Origin: Streptomyces flavofungini
Lineage (GTDB): Bacteria; Actinomycetota; Actinomycetes; Streptomycetales; Streptomycetaceae
Length of the DNA stretch: 64,000 bases
Direction: 5' to 3'
NCBI RefSeq assembly: GCF_030388665.1
Contig: NZ_CP128846.1
Coordinates: 4,600,501-4,664,500, forward strand
Every line of letters starts with the position of its first letter. The first letter of the stretch is position 1. Below are positions 50,941-58,903 of this stretch, piece after piece. The notes under the pieces were generated by a model. That model saw only the letters and a program-made list of their open reading frames with translations, ran no database searches and was not told where the DNA came from. Made by a program: the position numbers and the translations under genes.

Positions 50941-51021
50941 GGCGCCCACCGCCCCACATCGCTGACGCCCCGGCGCCCACCACTCGCATCGCTGACGCCC
51001 CCGGCGCCCACCGCCCCGCCC
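50941..51021. repeat. 31-bp direct repeat, about 2.6 copies
   Basis: The string ggcgcccacc starts at 50941, 50972 and 51003, a period of 31 bases. Following sequence (gc...catcgctgacgcccc) is conserved between the first two copies. It sits at the break point of the truncated reductase gene. Confidence 0.8.
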
Positions 51022-51071
51022 TGGCGGGCCCCGGTGCGGCGCGCACCCCGACGCAGCCGTGGGCGGCGATG

Positions 51072-51713
51072 TCACCAGGCCATGGCCGTGGGGTCGTTGG
51101 CGAGGGCGGCGGCGAGGAGGGCGCGGAGGTGGTCGGCCTCCGGGAGGAGCGTGGCCTCGATCTCGTCGTCGGTGCGGCCGGCGAGGGTGAGTTCCTGGAT
51201 GCGCCGGAACAGCAGCCGGTCCGCCGCAGCGATCAGGGCGGCGCCGGACAGGGGTGCGATGGCCGGGGCGGATTCGGGGGCGGCAGCGGTCAGCGCCGCG
51301 GCGAGTGCCTCCTCCCGCTGGTCGTGCAGTTCGCGCAGCCGGGCGGTGAGGGTGGGGCTGTCGGCGATCATGCGGGCGAACGCGATGCCGGTGAAGCCGA
51401 CGACGGGGCTGTGGTCGAGGAGGGCGGCGCGGAAGGTCCGGCCCACGGCGGCGAGCGGCTCCTCGCCGGGCTCGCGCTCGGTGACGGCTCGGGCCAGGCC
51501 CCCGGTGAACGCCTCGTGGTGGTCGAGGGCCAGGTCCTCCTTGCGGGGGAAGTAGTTGGTCACCGTCTTCTTGGCCACGCGGGCCGCGGCGGCGATCTCG
51601 GTGATGGTGGTCTGCTCGAAGCCCTGCTCGATGAAGAGCCTGGTGGCGCAGTCGGAGATCAGCTGCCTGGTCTCCTGCTTCTTGGACTCGCGGAGCCCCA
51701 TCTCAGTAGCCAT
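51072..51713 (-). CDS. TetR family transcriptional regulator
   Basis: A 213-residue regulator. The HTH at about residues 14-60 reads RQLISDCATRLFIEQGF then TTITEIAAAARVAKKTVTNYFPRKEDL. A helical ligand-binding domain follows. It is divergent from the 51815-53630 genes. Two operator-like repeats lie between, so it probably represses itself and the divergent unit. The inducer is unknown. Confidence 0.9.
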   Translation of the reverse strand: MATEMGLRESKKQETRQLISDCATRLFIEQGFEQTTITEIAAAARVAKKTVTNYFPRKEDLALDHHEAFTGGLARAVTEREPGEEPLAAVGRTFRAALLDHSPVVGFTGIAFARMIADSPTLTARLRELHDQREEALAAALTAAAPESAPAIAPLSGAALIAAADRLLFRRIQELTLAGRTDDEIEATLLPEADHLRALLAAALANDPTAMAW

Positions 51714-51722
51714 GAAGGAATC

Positions 51723-51741
51723 TTACATCCAACGTAAAAAT
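51723..51741. promoter_or_regulatory. operator-like site 1
   Basis: TTACATCCAACGTAAAAAT is an imperfect palindrome (TTAC...GTAA). It lies 10 bases upstream of the TetR start codon and matches site 2 at 15 of 19 positions. Confidence 0.6.
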
Positions 51742-51773
51742 ATGCTTGACGAACCGAGGGGCCTGACCTAAAT

Positions 51774-51792
51774 TTACGTCCGTCGCAAAAAT
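51774..51792. promoter_or_regulatory. operator-like site 2
   Basis: TTACGTCCGTCGCAAAAAT is a second copy of the site beside the TetR gene, 51 bases away from the first. Its position fits control of the plus-strand genes that start at 51815. Confidence 0.6.
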
Positions 51793-51814
51793 CTCCTCAG
51801 CGAACGGACTGCCC

Positions 51815-52057
51815 TTGCGCCAGCTCACGCACCTCGTCAGCACCACCATCGCCGCCGAGTTCGCGGACGCCCTTCCCACTCCGGACCGCACAGCACCCGG
51901 CCTCGTGGAATCGCTCAAGACACCCCTTCGACACGGCCCGGACGGGGCGGGGTACGGACGCCCCGCGCCCCAGCAGCCCGTACGCCCGGCGGCGGCGAAC
52001 CGCCTCGCCCCGCTCACCCGCCACCAGCGCGGCCCCGGGCGTCGAGGCAACCGGTGA
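51815..52057 (+). CDS. hypothetical short protein or gene remnant
   Basis: An 80-codon frame starts at TTG just after operator site 2. The first 40 codons (LTHLVSTTIAAEFADALP) have normal Streptomyces third-position bias. The second half is Pro/Arg/Gly-rich and less convincing. No family was recognised. It may be the first gene of the TetR-controlled unit, or the surviving N terminus of a deleted target gene. Confidence 0.35.
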   Translation: MRQLTHLVSTTIAAEFADALPTPDRTAPGLVESLKTPLRHGPDGAGYGRPAPQQPVRPAAANRLAPLTRHQRGPGRRGNR

Positions 52058-52157
52058 GGACCCCCTCGCCCGCCTGAGCCGTCCGCCCGCGGCCGCGCCG
52101 CCGGCCCCCGCCGCACCCCCACCTGCCACACCCACACCACACCTGCCAGGAGCAGCC

Positions 52158-52598
52158 CTGAACGTCACCGCCTCCACCGTGTCCCTGACCGTCACCGACG
52201 TCGCCGCATCGCGTGAGTTCTTCCGCACCCACCTCGGCTACCAGGTCGCCATGGCCGCCGACGGCTTCGCGTCCCTGACCCGCGGGGACGCCGCCGCCGA
52301 CATCGTGCTTCTCCAGCGCGGCAGCGAGGTGCTCCCCCCTGAGCAGCGCGACCAGCAGGCCGCCGGCCTGATCTTCGCCCTCACCGTCACCGGCATCGAG
52401 GCCGAGGAGCGGCGCCTGCGCGAGGCCGGCGCCCCGATCACGATGCCGCTGCGCGAAGAGCCCTGGGGCGAGAGACTGTTCCAACTGACCGACCCGAACG
52501 GCGTGGTGGTCCAGTTCGTCGAGTGGGCCACGCGGGAAGAGCAGGAAGAGCCCGCGCAGGGCGACGAGCCCGCGCACGACGAAACGCCCGCGCCCTGA
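52158..52598 (+). CDS. glyoxalase/VOC superfamily protein
   Basis: A 146-residue VOC-fold protein. It has VSLTVTDVAASREFFRTHL at the N terminus and GERLFQLTDPNGVVVQFVEW near residue 120, the paired beta-alpha-beta-beta-beta units of metal-binding or antibiotic-binding VOC proteins. The substrate is unknown. The start is probably CTG at 52158, placed 5 bases after AGGAG and giving NVTASTVSLTVTD. The first standard codon, GTG 52179, has no ribosome site and would cut into the first strand. The C-terminal tail is acidic. Confidence 0.82.
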   Translation: MNVTASTVSLTVTDVAASREFFRTHLGYQVAMAADGFASLTRGDAAADIVLLQRGSEVLPPEQRDQQAAGLIFALTVTGIEAEERRLREAGAPITMPLREEPWGERLFQLTDPNGVVVQFVEWATREEQEEPAQGDEPAHDETPAP

Positions 52599-52670
52599 GA
52601 CCAGTGACGGCCGTACCGACCCCGACGCAGCACGCACCTGCCCCCAGCCCCACCCCGCCCCTCACCCTCC

Positions 52671-52730
52671 ATCTCTGGCTGGCCCTGGCTGGCCCTGACT
52701 GGCCCTGACTGGCCCTGACTGGCCCTGACT
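52671..52730. repeat. 10-bp tandem repeat, six units
   Basis: The unit ggccctgact is repeated head to tail (the first copies are atctctggct and ggccctggct), ending 19 bases before the TTG start of the next gene. Confidence 0.88.
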
Positions 52731-52748
52731 AACTCTGACGGAGACGAC

Positions 52749-53630
52749 TTGCCCCTGCGCATCACCGCCCTGACCGACCCCGAAGAGACCTCCGCGGCCC
52801 GCCGTCTGGCATGGCTGGCCTCGCACCCCGACGGCAGCCCCGCCGGGTACGCCTTCCTGCGCCTGTTCACCAAGGAGGGCCAGCGCCACCTGGCCGAACT
52901 GGACGTCCAGGTCCACCCCGCCGAACGCCGCGCGGGGGCAGGCACCCTGTTGCTCGAGGCGGCCGTCGAAGCCGCCCGCCAGGACGGCCGCAGGACCGTC
53001 GTCGCCCAGGCCCCGGCCGCATCCCCCGGCGCCGCCTTCCTCACCGCCGGAGGCTTCCGCGTCGCGCTGACCCTCACCTACGCCCGGCTCCCGCTGGCCG
53101 ACGCGGACCTCCCCGCGCTCACCGCCCTGGCCGAGGAGCCCCGCCCCGGCTACCGGCTGACGGCGTGGGAGGGGAGGGTGCCCGACGAACTCGCCGAAAC
53201 GTACGCGGCGTCACGCCGGGCCATGGACGACATGCCCATGGGGGCGGTCGACTACGGCACGGTGGTCTGGGACGTCGACCGGGTACGGGCCGCGGCGGAC
53301 GCCGTCTTCGCGCGGGGCGACATCCTCCACACCGTGGCGGCCGTCGACTCCTCGGACGGCACCATCACCGGCTTCACCGAACTGGTCGTCCCCGGCGGCG
53401 GAAGGGGCGACGCCCAGCACTACGGCACGGCCGTGCTGCCCGAACACCGCGGCCACGGCCTCGCCCGCTGGATGAAGGCCGCCTCGATCATCGCGGCCCG
53501 CGAGCGCCACCCTCACCTCAGCGGCCTGCTCACCGACACCGCCGACAACAACCCGCACATGCGCCGCGTCAACGACAGCCTCGGCTACCTGCCGACACAC
53601 ACGGCCCACGAGTACCAACTCGACCTGTAG
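52749..53630 (+). CDS. GNAT family N-acetyltransferase with two GNAT folds
   Basis: A 293-residue protein. The first half (about 1-135) has LDVQVHPAERRAGAGTLLLEAAVEAA, the acetyl-CoA pyrophosphate loop. The second half (about 140-293) has YGTAVLPEHRGHGLARWMKAASI and NNPHMRRVNDSLGYLPT. Tandem GNAT folds are common in Streptomyces; the substrate is unknown. The TTG at 52749 has GGAG about 6 bases before it. It may share a transcript with the VOC gene. Confidence 0.87.
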   Translation: MPLRITALTDPEETSAARRLAWLASHPDGSPAGYAFLRLFTKEGQRHLAELDVQVHPAERRAGAGTLLLEAAVEAARQDGRRTVVAQAPAASPGAAFLTAGGFRVALTLTYARLPLADADLPALTALAEEPRPGYRLTAWEGRVPDELAETYAASRRAMDDMPMGAVDYGTVVWDVDRVRAAADAVFARGDILHTVAAVDSSDGTITGFTELVVPGGGRGDAQHYGTAVLPEHRGHGLARWMKAASIIAARERHPHLSGLLTDTADNNPHMRRVNDSLGYLPTHTAHEYQLDL

Positions 53631-53711
53631 CCGAGCCCGCCGGGCCCGCGTACCGAGACCTTCGGGCGGGACCTCGGTGTAGTAGGGGGCCGGGAAGGGC
53701 ACTCACACAGC

Positions 53712-53789
53712 ATGAAGATCCTTTTTCTCTTGGCGCTCGTAGGCATCGCGGTCACGCTCTGGTCCATGCGGTCCAGCAGGCGCAAGTAG
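53712..53789 (+). CDS. tiny membrane peptide
   Basis: A 25-residue frame reads MKILFLLALVGIAVTLWSM followed by RSSRRK: one hydrophobic helix with a basic tail. GAAGGG lies 11 bases before the ATG. Such single-helix peptides are common but usually unannotated. The coding case rests on composition only. Confidence 0.5.
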   Translation: MKILFLLALVGIAVTLWSMRSSRRK

Positions 53790-53853
53790 CGCGGATCCAC
53801 AGCGCGCGCCGCCGAGCCCGGACGACGGCGGTGCGCGCACAAGAGGCCCAAAA

Positions 53854-53895
53854 AAAGCCCCTCCGACATGCGTTACCGCAGGTCAGAGGGGCTTT
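53854..53895 (-). terminator. intrinsic terminator of tRNA-Ala
   Basis: On the minus strand a hairpin formed by GAAAGCCCCTC and GAGGGGCTTT is followed directly by a run of T. It ends the tRNA-Ala transcript. Confidence 0.9.
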
Positions 53896-53902
53896 CGGGG
53901 TG

Positions 53903-53975
53903 TGGAGCCTAGGGGAGTCGAACCCCTGACATCTGCCATGCAAAGACAGCGCTCTACCAACTGAGCTAAGGCCCC
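53903..53975 (-). tRNA. tRNA-Ala(TGC)
   Basis: A 73-base class I tRNA on the minus strand: acceptor GGGGCCT with AGGCTCC, D arm TAGCTCAGTTGGTAGAGC, anticodon stem around CTTTGCATG with anticodon TGC, and T arm GGGGTTCGACTCCCC. The CCA end is not encoded (the DNA reads CAC after the discriminator A). Confidence 0.96.
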
Positions 53976-54104
53976 GCGTGCGCCGATGCCGTGGCGAAAA
54001 AATCGCGCCTCGGCGGGCGACGCAGACCAGAGTACCGGGTCACCCCCCAGATCTCGCAAAAGGATTGGGGCTCCCCGTGCGCGACCACTCTCCGTAAGAT
54101 GCTC

Positions 54105-54132
54105 GACGTGGTTCGCGGCAGCGAACCACGTC
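54105..54132. promoter_or_regulatory. perfect 12-bp inverted repeat upstream of the HTH gene
   Basis: GACGTGGTTCGC, GGCA, then GCGAACCACGTC. It lies 12 bases before the HTH gene's start and 4 bases after a -10-like TAAGAT at 54095. It is a strong candidate operator for autoregulation by the encoded HTH protein. Confidence 0.7.
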
Positions 54133-54144
54133 TTAGGGGAAGCG

Positions 54145-54708
54145 ATGGGGAGACGCAAGATGGACGCTGCACAACAAGAATCAACCGCGAGAGCACGGGA
54201 GCTCCAGCGGAATTGGTACGGGGAGCCACTGGGGGCACTGTTCCGTCGCCTCATCGACGATCTGGGCCTGAACCAGGCACGGCTCGCCGGTGTGCTCGGC
54301 CTCTCCGCACCGATGCTGTCGCAGCTGATGAGCGGCCAGCGCGCCAAGATCGGCAACCCGGCCGTGGTCCAGCGGGTGCAGCTCCTCCAGGAGCTGTCGG
54401 GGCAGGTCGCGGACGGCAGTGTGAGTGCCGCCGAGGCGACGGACCGCATGGACGAGATCAAGAAGTCCCAGGGGGGTTCTGTACTGACCAACACCACCCA
54501 GTCGACCACGAGTTCAGGCGCACCCACGGTGAAGCGCGTGGTGCGTGAGATCCAGTCGCTGCTGCGCTCCGTCGCGGCGGCGGGCGACATCATCGATGCC
54601 GCTGACACGCTCGCCCCGACCCACCCGGAACTGGCAGAGTTCCTTCGGGTATACGGAGCGGGCCGCACCGCGGACGCCGTCGCCCACTACGAAGCGCACC
54701 AGAGCTGA
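54145..54708 (+). CDS. helix-turn-helix DNA-binding protein
   Basis: A 187-residue protein. An N-terminal XRE-like HTH covers about residues 30-75 (DDLGLNQARLAGVLGLSAPMLSQL then SGQRAKIGNP). A Ser/Thr-rich linker and a C-terminal helical domain (VVREIQSLLRSVAAAGDIIDAADTL) follow. The ATG at 54145 has AGGGGAAG upstream; the ATG at 54160 is an alternative. It stands 51 bases before a Ser/Thr kinase, which might phosphorylate it. That pairing is familiar near Streptomyces oriC. Confidence 0.85.
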   Translation: MGRRKMDAAQQESTARARELQRNWYGEPLGALFRRLIDDLGLNQARLAGVLGLSAPMLSQLMSGQRAKIGNPAVVQRVQLLQELSGQVADGSVSAAEATDRMDEIKKSQGGSVLTNTTQSTTSSGAPTVKRVVREIQSLLRSVAAAGDIIDAADTLAPTHPELAEFLRVYGAGRTADAVAHYEAHQS

Positions 54709-54759
54709 GCCGCCGGCCGGGCCGCTGCCGGGCGGCCCGGAAGGGGAGCGGGCACGACC

Positions 54760-56484
54760 ATGGGTGAGGTCTTCGCCGGGCGGTACGAACTCGTCGACCC
54801 GGTCGGACGCGGGGGAGTGGGCGCCGTATGGCGTGCCTGGGACCATCGCCGCCGCAGATATGTGGCGGCCAAGGTGCTTCAGCAGCGCAACGCTCACACT
54901 CTGTTGCGCTTCGTGCGGGAGCAGGCACTGCGGATCGACCATCCGCACGTGCTCGCTCCCGCCAGCTGGGCCGCCGACGACGACCAGGTCCTGTTCACCA
55001 TGGACCTGGTCACCGGCGGCTCGCTCGCCCACGTCATCGGTGACTACGGCCCCCTGCCCGCCCGCTTCACCTGCACCCTCCTCGACCAGCTCCTCTCCGG
55101 CCTCGCCGCCGTGCACGCGGAGGGCGTCGTGCACCGCGACATCAAGCCCGCCAACATCCTCCTGGAGGCCACCGGGACGGGGCGGCCGCACCTGCGCCTC
55201 TCGGACTTCGGCATCTCCATGCGCAAGGGCGAGCCACGGCTGACCGAGACGGACTACGTGGTGGGCACCCCGGGGTACTTCGCCCCCGAGCAAATGATGG
55301 GCGCCGAACCGGACTTCACCGCCGACCTCTTCGCCGTCGGCCTCGTCGCCCTGTACCTCCTGCAGGGCGCCAAGCCCGACGCCAAGGCCCTGATCGAGCA
55401 CTTCGCGGCCCACGGCACCCCCGGAGCACCACAGGGCGTGCCAGAACCGCTGTGGCAGGTCATCGCCACCCTCCTGCAGCCCGACCCGCAGGCCCGGTTC
55501 CGCACCGCCACGGGTGCCCGCAAGGCGCTCGCCTCCGCCGCCGAGATGCTGCCCGAGCCCGGGCACGACGACGAGCTCATCGAGATCTTCGACCAACTCG
55601 CCCCGCTCCCCACCGGTTTCGGCCCCGACGGCCCCCTCACCCGCGCCCCTCAACCACCCCCGTCCCAGCCCCCGCCGCCACCTTCGTCCCAACCCTCGAC
55701 GGGCCGATCCTCCGCGGGCCAGCCCTCCGGCCAACCCCCCACGGGCCAACCGCACATGGGGCACTCATCGCCGGGTCACCCCTCGACCGGACACCCCTCC
55801 ACGAGCCAGCCGGCCACGCCGCTCCCACCTCCGGTCCACCCCTCCGTGGGCCAGCCCTCCGTGGGCCAGCCCTCCGTGAGCCAGGCCTCCGCGGGCCAGC
55901 CCTCCGCGCCCCACCACCCCGTACAGCCGCCATCGCCCCCCGCGCACCCCCCGATGTCGGAGACCGGCAGCTTCCACCTGCCCCCGCCGATCCCGCCCCG
56001 CCAAGCACCACCCCCACAACCCGCGCAACCACCCACTCCCCCCACACCGACGCCCGTCCCTACACCGGCTCCGCTCCCTACACCGAACCCCCTCCCGGCC
56101 CCGGCCCCGCTCCCGGCCGAACTCCCGGCTACTCCCCCCACACCGACGCCCACCCCGACGCCCACACCCCCTCCGAGCCCAACCCCCGCTCCCCCCACAG
56201 CCACTCCACAGCCCGCGCACGCCTCGGCCGCGTCCCTCTCCGCGCAGCGCGCTCACGCTCCTACTTCTCCATACACCGCTCAGCCCCAGCAGGTTCCCTC
56301 TCCGAGCGCACCAATTCCGGCCCCGCTCCCCGCACTTCAGTCAGGGGGACGTGCCCAGCGCCGTCACGCCGCGGCCGCCGTGCGCGCGGCGCGCCCCGGG
56401 CCGCCCGTCAAGGTGGCCCTGCCGATGCTGCTGGCCGCGCTGGCGTGCTTCGCGGTGGGCTTCTGGGCCCTCACCCGCATCTGA
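54760..56484 (+). CDS. Ser/Thr protein kinase with Pro-rich juxtamembrane region
   Basis: A 574-residue kinase. The catalytic domain (about 8-265) has GRGGVGAVW, the ATP lysine K38 in VAAKVL, the catalytic D127 in HRDIKPANI, SDFGIS and GTPGYFAPEQ. Residues about 290-545 are Pro/Ser/Thr/Gln-rich with repeats PSVGQPSVGQPS and PTPTPTP. A single transmembrane helix (about 553-572, VALPMLLAALACFAVGFWAL) ends at the C terminus, leaving no extracellular sensor. So the kinase probably senses inside the cell or through a partner. It is downstream of the HTH regulator. Confidence 0.9.
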   Translation: MGEVFAGRYELVDPVGRGGVGAVWRAWDHRRRRYVAAKVLQQRNAHTLLRFVREQALRIDHPHVLAPASWAADDDQVLFTMDLVTGGSLAHVIGDYGPLPARFTCTLLDQLLSGLAAVHAEGVVHRDIKPANILLEATGTGRPHLRLSDFGISMRKGEPRLTETDYVVGTPGYFAPEQMMGAEPDFTADLFAVGLVALYLLQGAKPDAKALIEHFAAHGTPGAPQGVPEPLWQVIATLLQPDPQARFRTATGARKALASAAEMLPEPGHDDELIEIFDQLAPLPTGFGPDGPLTRAPQPPPSQPPPPPSSQPSTGRSSAGQPSGQPPTGQPHMGHSSPGHPSTGHPSTSQPATPLPPPVHPSVGQPSVGQPSVSQASAGQPSAPHHPVQPPSPPAHPPMSETGSFHLPPPIPPRQAPPPQPAQPPTPPTPTPVPTPAPLPTPNPLPAPAPLPAELPATPPTPTPTPTPTPPPSPTPAPPTATPQPAHASAASLSAQRAHAPTSPYTAQPQQVPSPSAPIPAPLPALQSGGRAQRRHAAAAVRAARPGPPVKVALPMLLAALACFAVGFWALTRI

Positions 56485-56505
56485 CGGACCGTACGAGCGC
56501 CGCCT

Positions 56506-56553
56506 CGACCGGCCCGAGCGAGCCGACCGGCCCGAGCGAGCCGACCGGCCCGA
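56506..56553. repeat. 18-bp tandem repeat after the kinase gene
   Basis: cgaccggcccgagcgagc occurs at 56506-56523 and 56524-56541, followed by a partial third copy. It fills part of the gap between two convergent genes. A second, 15-bp repeat (gatcagccgaacacc) lies at about 56643-56680 and runs into the stop codon of the next gene. Confidence 0.85.
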
Positions 56554-56674
56554 GGGGGGCCGATGGGGCCGACCAGCCCGAGCCGGCCGACGGGGCTGAA
56601 ACGACCTACGGGATCGGAGAGACCTACGGGACCGGCCGGACGGATCAGCCGAGCACCGATCAGCCGAACACCGA

Positions 56675-58186
56675 TCAAGCAGAGACCCGGCCGAGCCTCC
56701 GTCGGGACACAGCCCGCCACACCCCCAGGACGGCGAGCAGCACCGTCCCCGTGCCGAACCCCGCGGCCGCGAGCACCTTCATGGCCGTATCGCCCTCGGA
56801 GGCGGCCGCGGAGCCGTCCGAGCCGGGCTCGCGCCGGGCGGAGCCACCGCCTCCGGCACTTCCTGCGGCGCCGTTCCGCGCCGCGTCCTCGTCGCGCTCC
56901 GTGACACCGAAGCCGTCCGCGGGGCGTGCCGCTCCGGCGTACGCGGGCGCCGGCCGACGCTGTCCTTCGACGCCCACCCGCAGGGTCAGCCCCGTCTCGG
57001 CCACGCCGAACCGTTTGCCGACGTCCGGGTCCAGGTGCACCACGAGGTAGTACCACCCCGCGAAGCGCATGCCGGAGGTCCGGTCGAAGGGCGCGTAGCG
57101 GTTCTCGTACGCGACCGGCGGCAGCGGGGCCAGGGCCATCGACTTCTGGCGGCCGTCGTACGGGATGTCGTAGTCCACGACGGGCCCGCGCACCGGGTTG
57201 AACAGCTCCATGGTCAGCGCGGACGTCACGAAGTCGCCGGTCCGGGTGCCGCTGCCGAGTTCCAGGGTGGCCGAGAGCCGCTGCCCCCAGTCGAGGGGCA
57301 CCCGGTAGAACCGCGTCTGTCCGGCCCGGACGCGGTCGCCCCACACGCCCTTGCCCAGCGCCCTGGCCGTACCGAAGCTGCTGCCGCCCGCGCGGGGCAT
57401 CGGGGCCCCGGCGGGAGGCTGCTGCTGCGGCGTGGAGTCGGTGTCCTGGGGCGGAGTGGTCGGCCCGGCCTTGGCGAGGGCGGGTTCGGAGGCGACGTAC
57501 AGCTCCAGGTCCCAGTCCTCCGGAGAGGACGGTTTCTGCGGGGTGGACGACACCCGCGACCTGGAGTTGGTGGTCCGCTCGACCACCGCGTAGTACGTCC
57601 CGGCCGTCTGGCACTTCTTCTGGTCCGCCCCGATCTGCCGCTTCGCCGAGGCGGTGAGCGGCCGGGGGCTCTGCGCGCGGCCGATGAGCACGGAGCCCTG
57701 GTCGCAGATGAAGCCGTCGGCGTCCTGCACGGACACCCTGATGCCGTCCTCGTACACGACACGGCCGCGCGGGCCCGGCAGCGCGGTCACGGAGACGTAC
57801 GCGCTGTCCTTGGCGTCGAGTTCGAGCCGGTAGTAGAGCTCGCTGCCGGTGGAGCCGGAACCACCGGAACCACCAGAACCAGTGGAAGGCCCCGAGGACC
57901 CGGCCCCGTCCTCGTCCCCGCCCCCGGGATGCCCGATGGCACTCCTGTAGGTCGCCCCCGGCACCAGCGTCCGGCTCCCGGACGTACTGGCCGCACCGTC
58001 GACCTCCTTCACGTCACGGTCGAAGGCGTACGGATCGGGGCTCTCCTCGACGGCGGTCTGCCCGGGCCGGGCGGCGGCCACGCCGCTCGCTGCCGCGCCG
58101 CCCGGCAGCGCCACCACACACAGCACAGCGCCCAAGACCACGCCGGCGGTCCCGGCACCGGACCGACCGCCACGGCCTCGCCTCAT
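56675..58186 (-). CDS. large secreted, membrane-anchored protein of unknown function
   Basis: A 503-residue protein. A signal peptide (about 8-35, VVLGAVLCVVALPGGAAASG) precedes an extracellular region with a Gly/Ser linker (GSSGPSTGSGGSGGSGSTG). Two similar beta-rich halves follow, marked by YYRLELDAKDSAYVSVTAL and FYRVPLDWGQRLSATLELG. A C-terminal transmembrane helix (FGTGTVLLAVLGVW) ends in an Arg-rich tail. The repeated modules resemble pre-peptidase-type beta sandwiches. The ATG at 58186 is uncertain; GTG 58189 or an upstream GTG are possible. It is convergent with the kinase. Confidence 0.75.
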   Translation of the reverse strand: MRRGRGGRSGAGTAGVVLGAVLCVVALPGGAAASGVAAARPGQTAVEESPDPYAFDRDVKEVDGAASTSGSRTLVPGATYRSAIGHPGGGDEDGAGSSGPSTGSGGSGGSGSTGSELYYRLELDAKDSAYVSVTALPGPRGRVVYEDGIRVSVQDADGFICDQGSVLIGRAQSPRPLTASAKRQIGADQKKCQTAGTYYAVVERTTNSRSRVSSTPQKPSSPEDWDLELYVASEPALAKAGPTTPPQDTDSTPQQQPPAGAPMPRAGGSSFGTARALGKGVWGDRVRAGQTRFYRVPLDWGQRLSATLELGSGTRTGDFVTSALTMELFNPVRGPVVDYDIPYDGRQKSMALAPLPPVAYENRYAPFDRTSGMRFAGWYYLVVHLDPDVGKRFGVAETGLTLRVGVEGQRRPAPAYAGAARPADGFGVTERDEDAARNGAAGSAGGGGSARREPGSDGSAAASEGDTAMKVLAAAGFGTGTVLLAVLGVWRAVSRRRLGRVSA

Positions 58187-58381
58187 CACGCCGCTCTGCA
58201 CCTCACCCTCCACCGATTTGCTCAAGCAAGGAATGAAATTGCGCAAGTGAACCAAAGGGGTGACGCCGTCGAGGTCACGCCGGGGGCAACCGGCCCGCCC
58301 GGGGCCTCATGGCCCTCGTACACGCGCGGGAGGACGCCCGCCACCCGACAGAACAAGCGGGACAAAAGGTTCCCGGGACAG

Positions 58382-58419
58382 CACAGGGCCCCGACCGCTC
58401 AAGCGACCGGGGCCCTGTG
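58382..58419 (-). terminator. terminator of the DLW-39 gene
   Basis: A 12-bp inverted repeat, cacagggccccg with its complement, lies 20 bases past the small gene's stop on the minus strand. Confidence 0.75.
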
Positions 58420-58438
58420 GCGAGACTGCTGTCGATAC

Positions 58439-58567
58439 TCACGAACCCGTGGGCACGGAGTCAGTCGCCTCCGTCCACAGATCCTGCTCGGCGCGATCCG
58501 CCTGGATCTGGCGGTACACGAGGAGCCCGCCGATGGCGGCCAGTGCGACCAGGAGAAGCTTCTTCAC
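58439..58567 (-). CDS. DLW-39 family small membrane protein
   Basis: A 42-residue protein, MKKLLLVALAAIGGLLVYRQ then QADRAEQDLWTEATD: one membrane helix followed by the conserved DLW. The DLW-39 family is widespread in actinobacteria near gyrA/dnaA and tRNA genes; its function is not known. The GTG at 58567 gives the conserved length. Confidence 0.85.
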   Translation of the reverse strand: MKKLLLVALAAIGGLLVYRQIQADRAEQDLWTEATDSVPTGS

Positions 58568-58903
58568 CGCGCGACCTCGTCTTTCCTTGACGTAGGGGAC
58601 TTCTGGCGCCCGACTATACACACCGCCCGATACCGATCGGTGACCTGGATCCGCCCCGCTCACGGCCCCAACTCCCGGCCCGATCACCGCAGTAGAAGCG
58701 GACCATCGCGCTCCATCCGCGCCCCGGCCACTGTGATTTTCGCCGCCCTTGCCCCATTTCCTGGCCTCCTCGGGCCGCTTGCGCCCATCCGGGTGGTGTT
58801 CATCAGAACATCGACGCGGCGGGGGCGTCGGTCCCGCACTTCCGGCCCGGCATACACATCATGAGGAAAGTACGCAAATCGCCCAACCTGAATGTGAGGG
58901 GCC

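Noticed and set aside
50311..51075. 254-codon minus-strand ORF over the truncated reductase
   Set aside because: Its frame differs from the one carrying reductase motifs, and its sequence is Gly/Arg-rich shadow.
55452..57050. 532-codon plus-strand ORF overlapping the kinase and its neighbour
   Set aside because: It is a Pro/Arg-rich alternative frame of the kinase's Pro-rich repeat region and has no domain.
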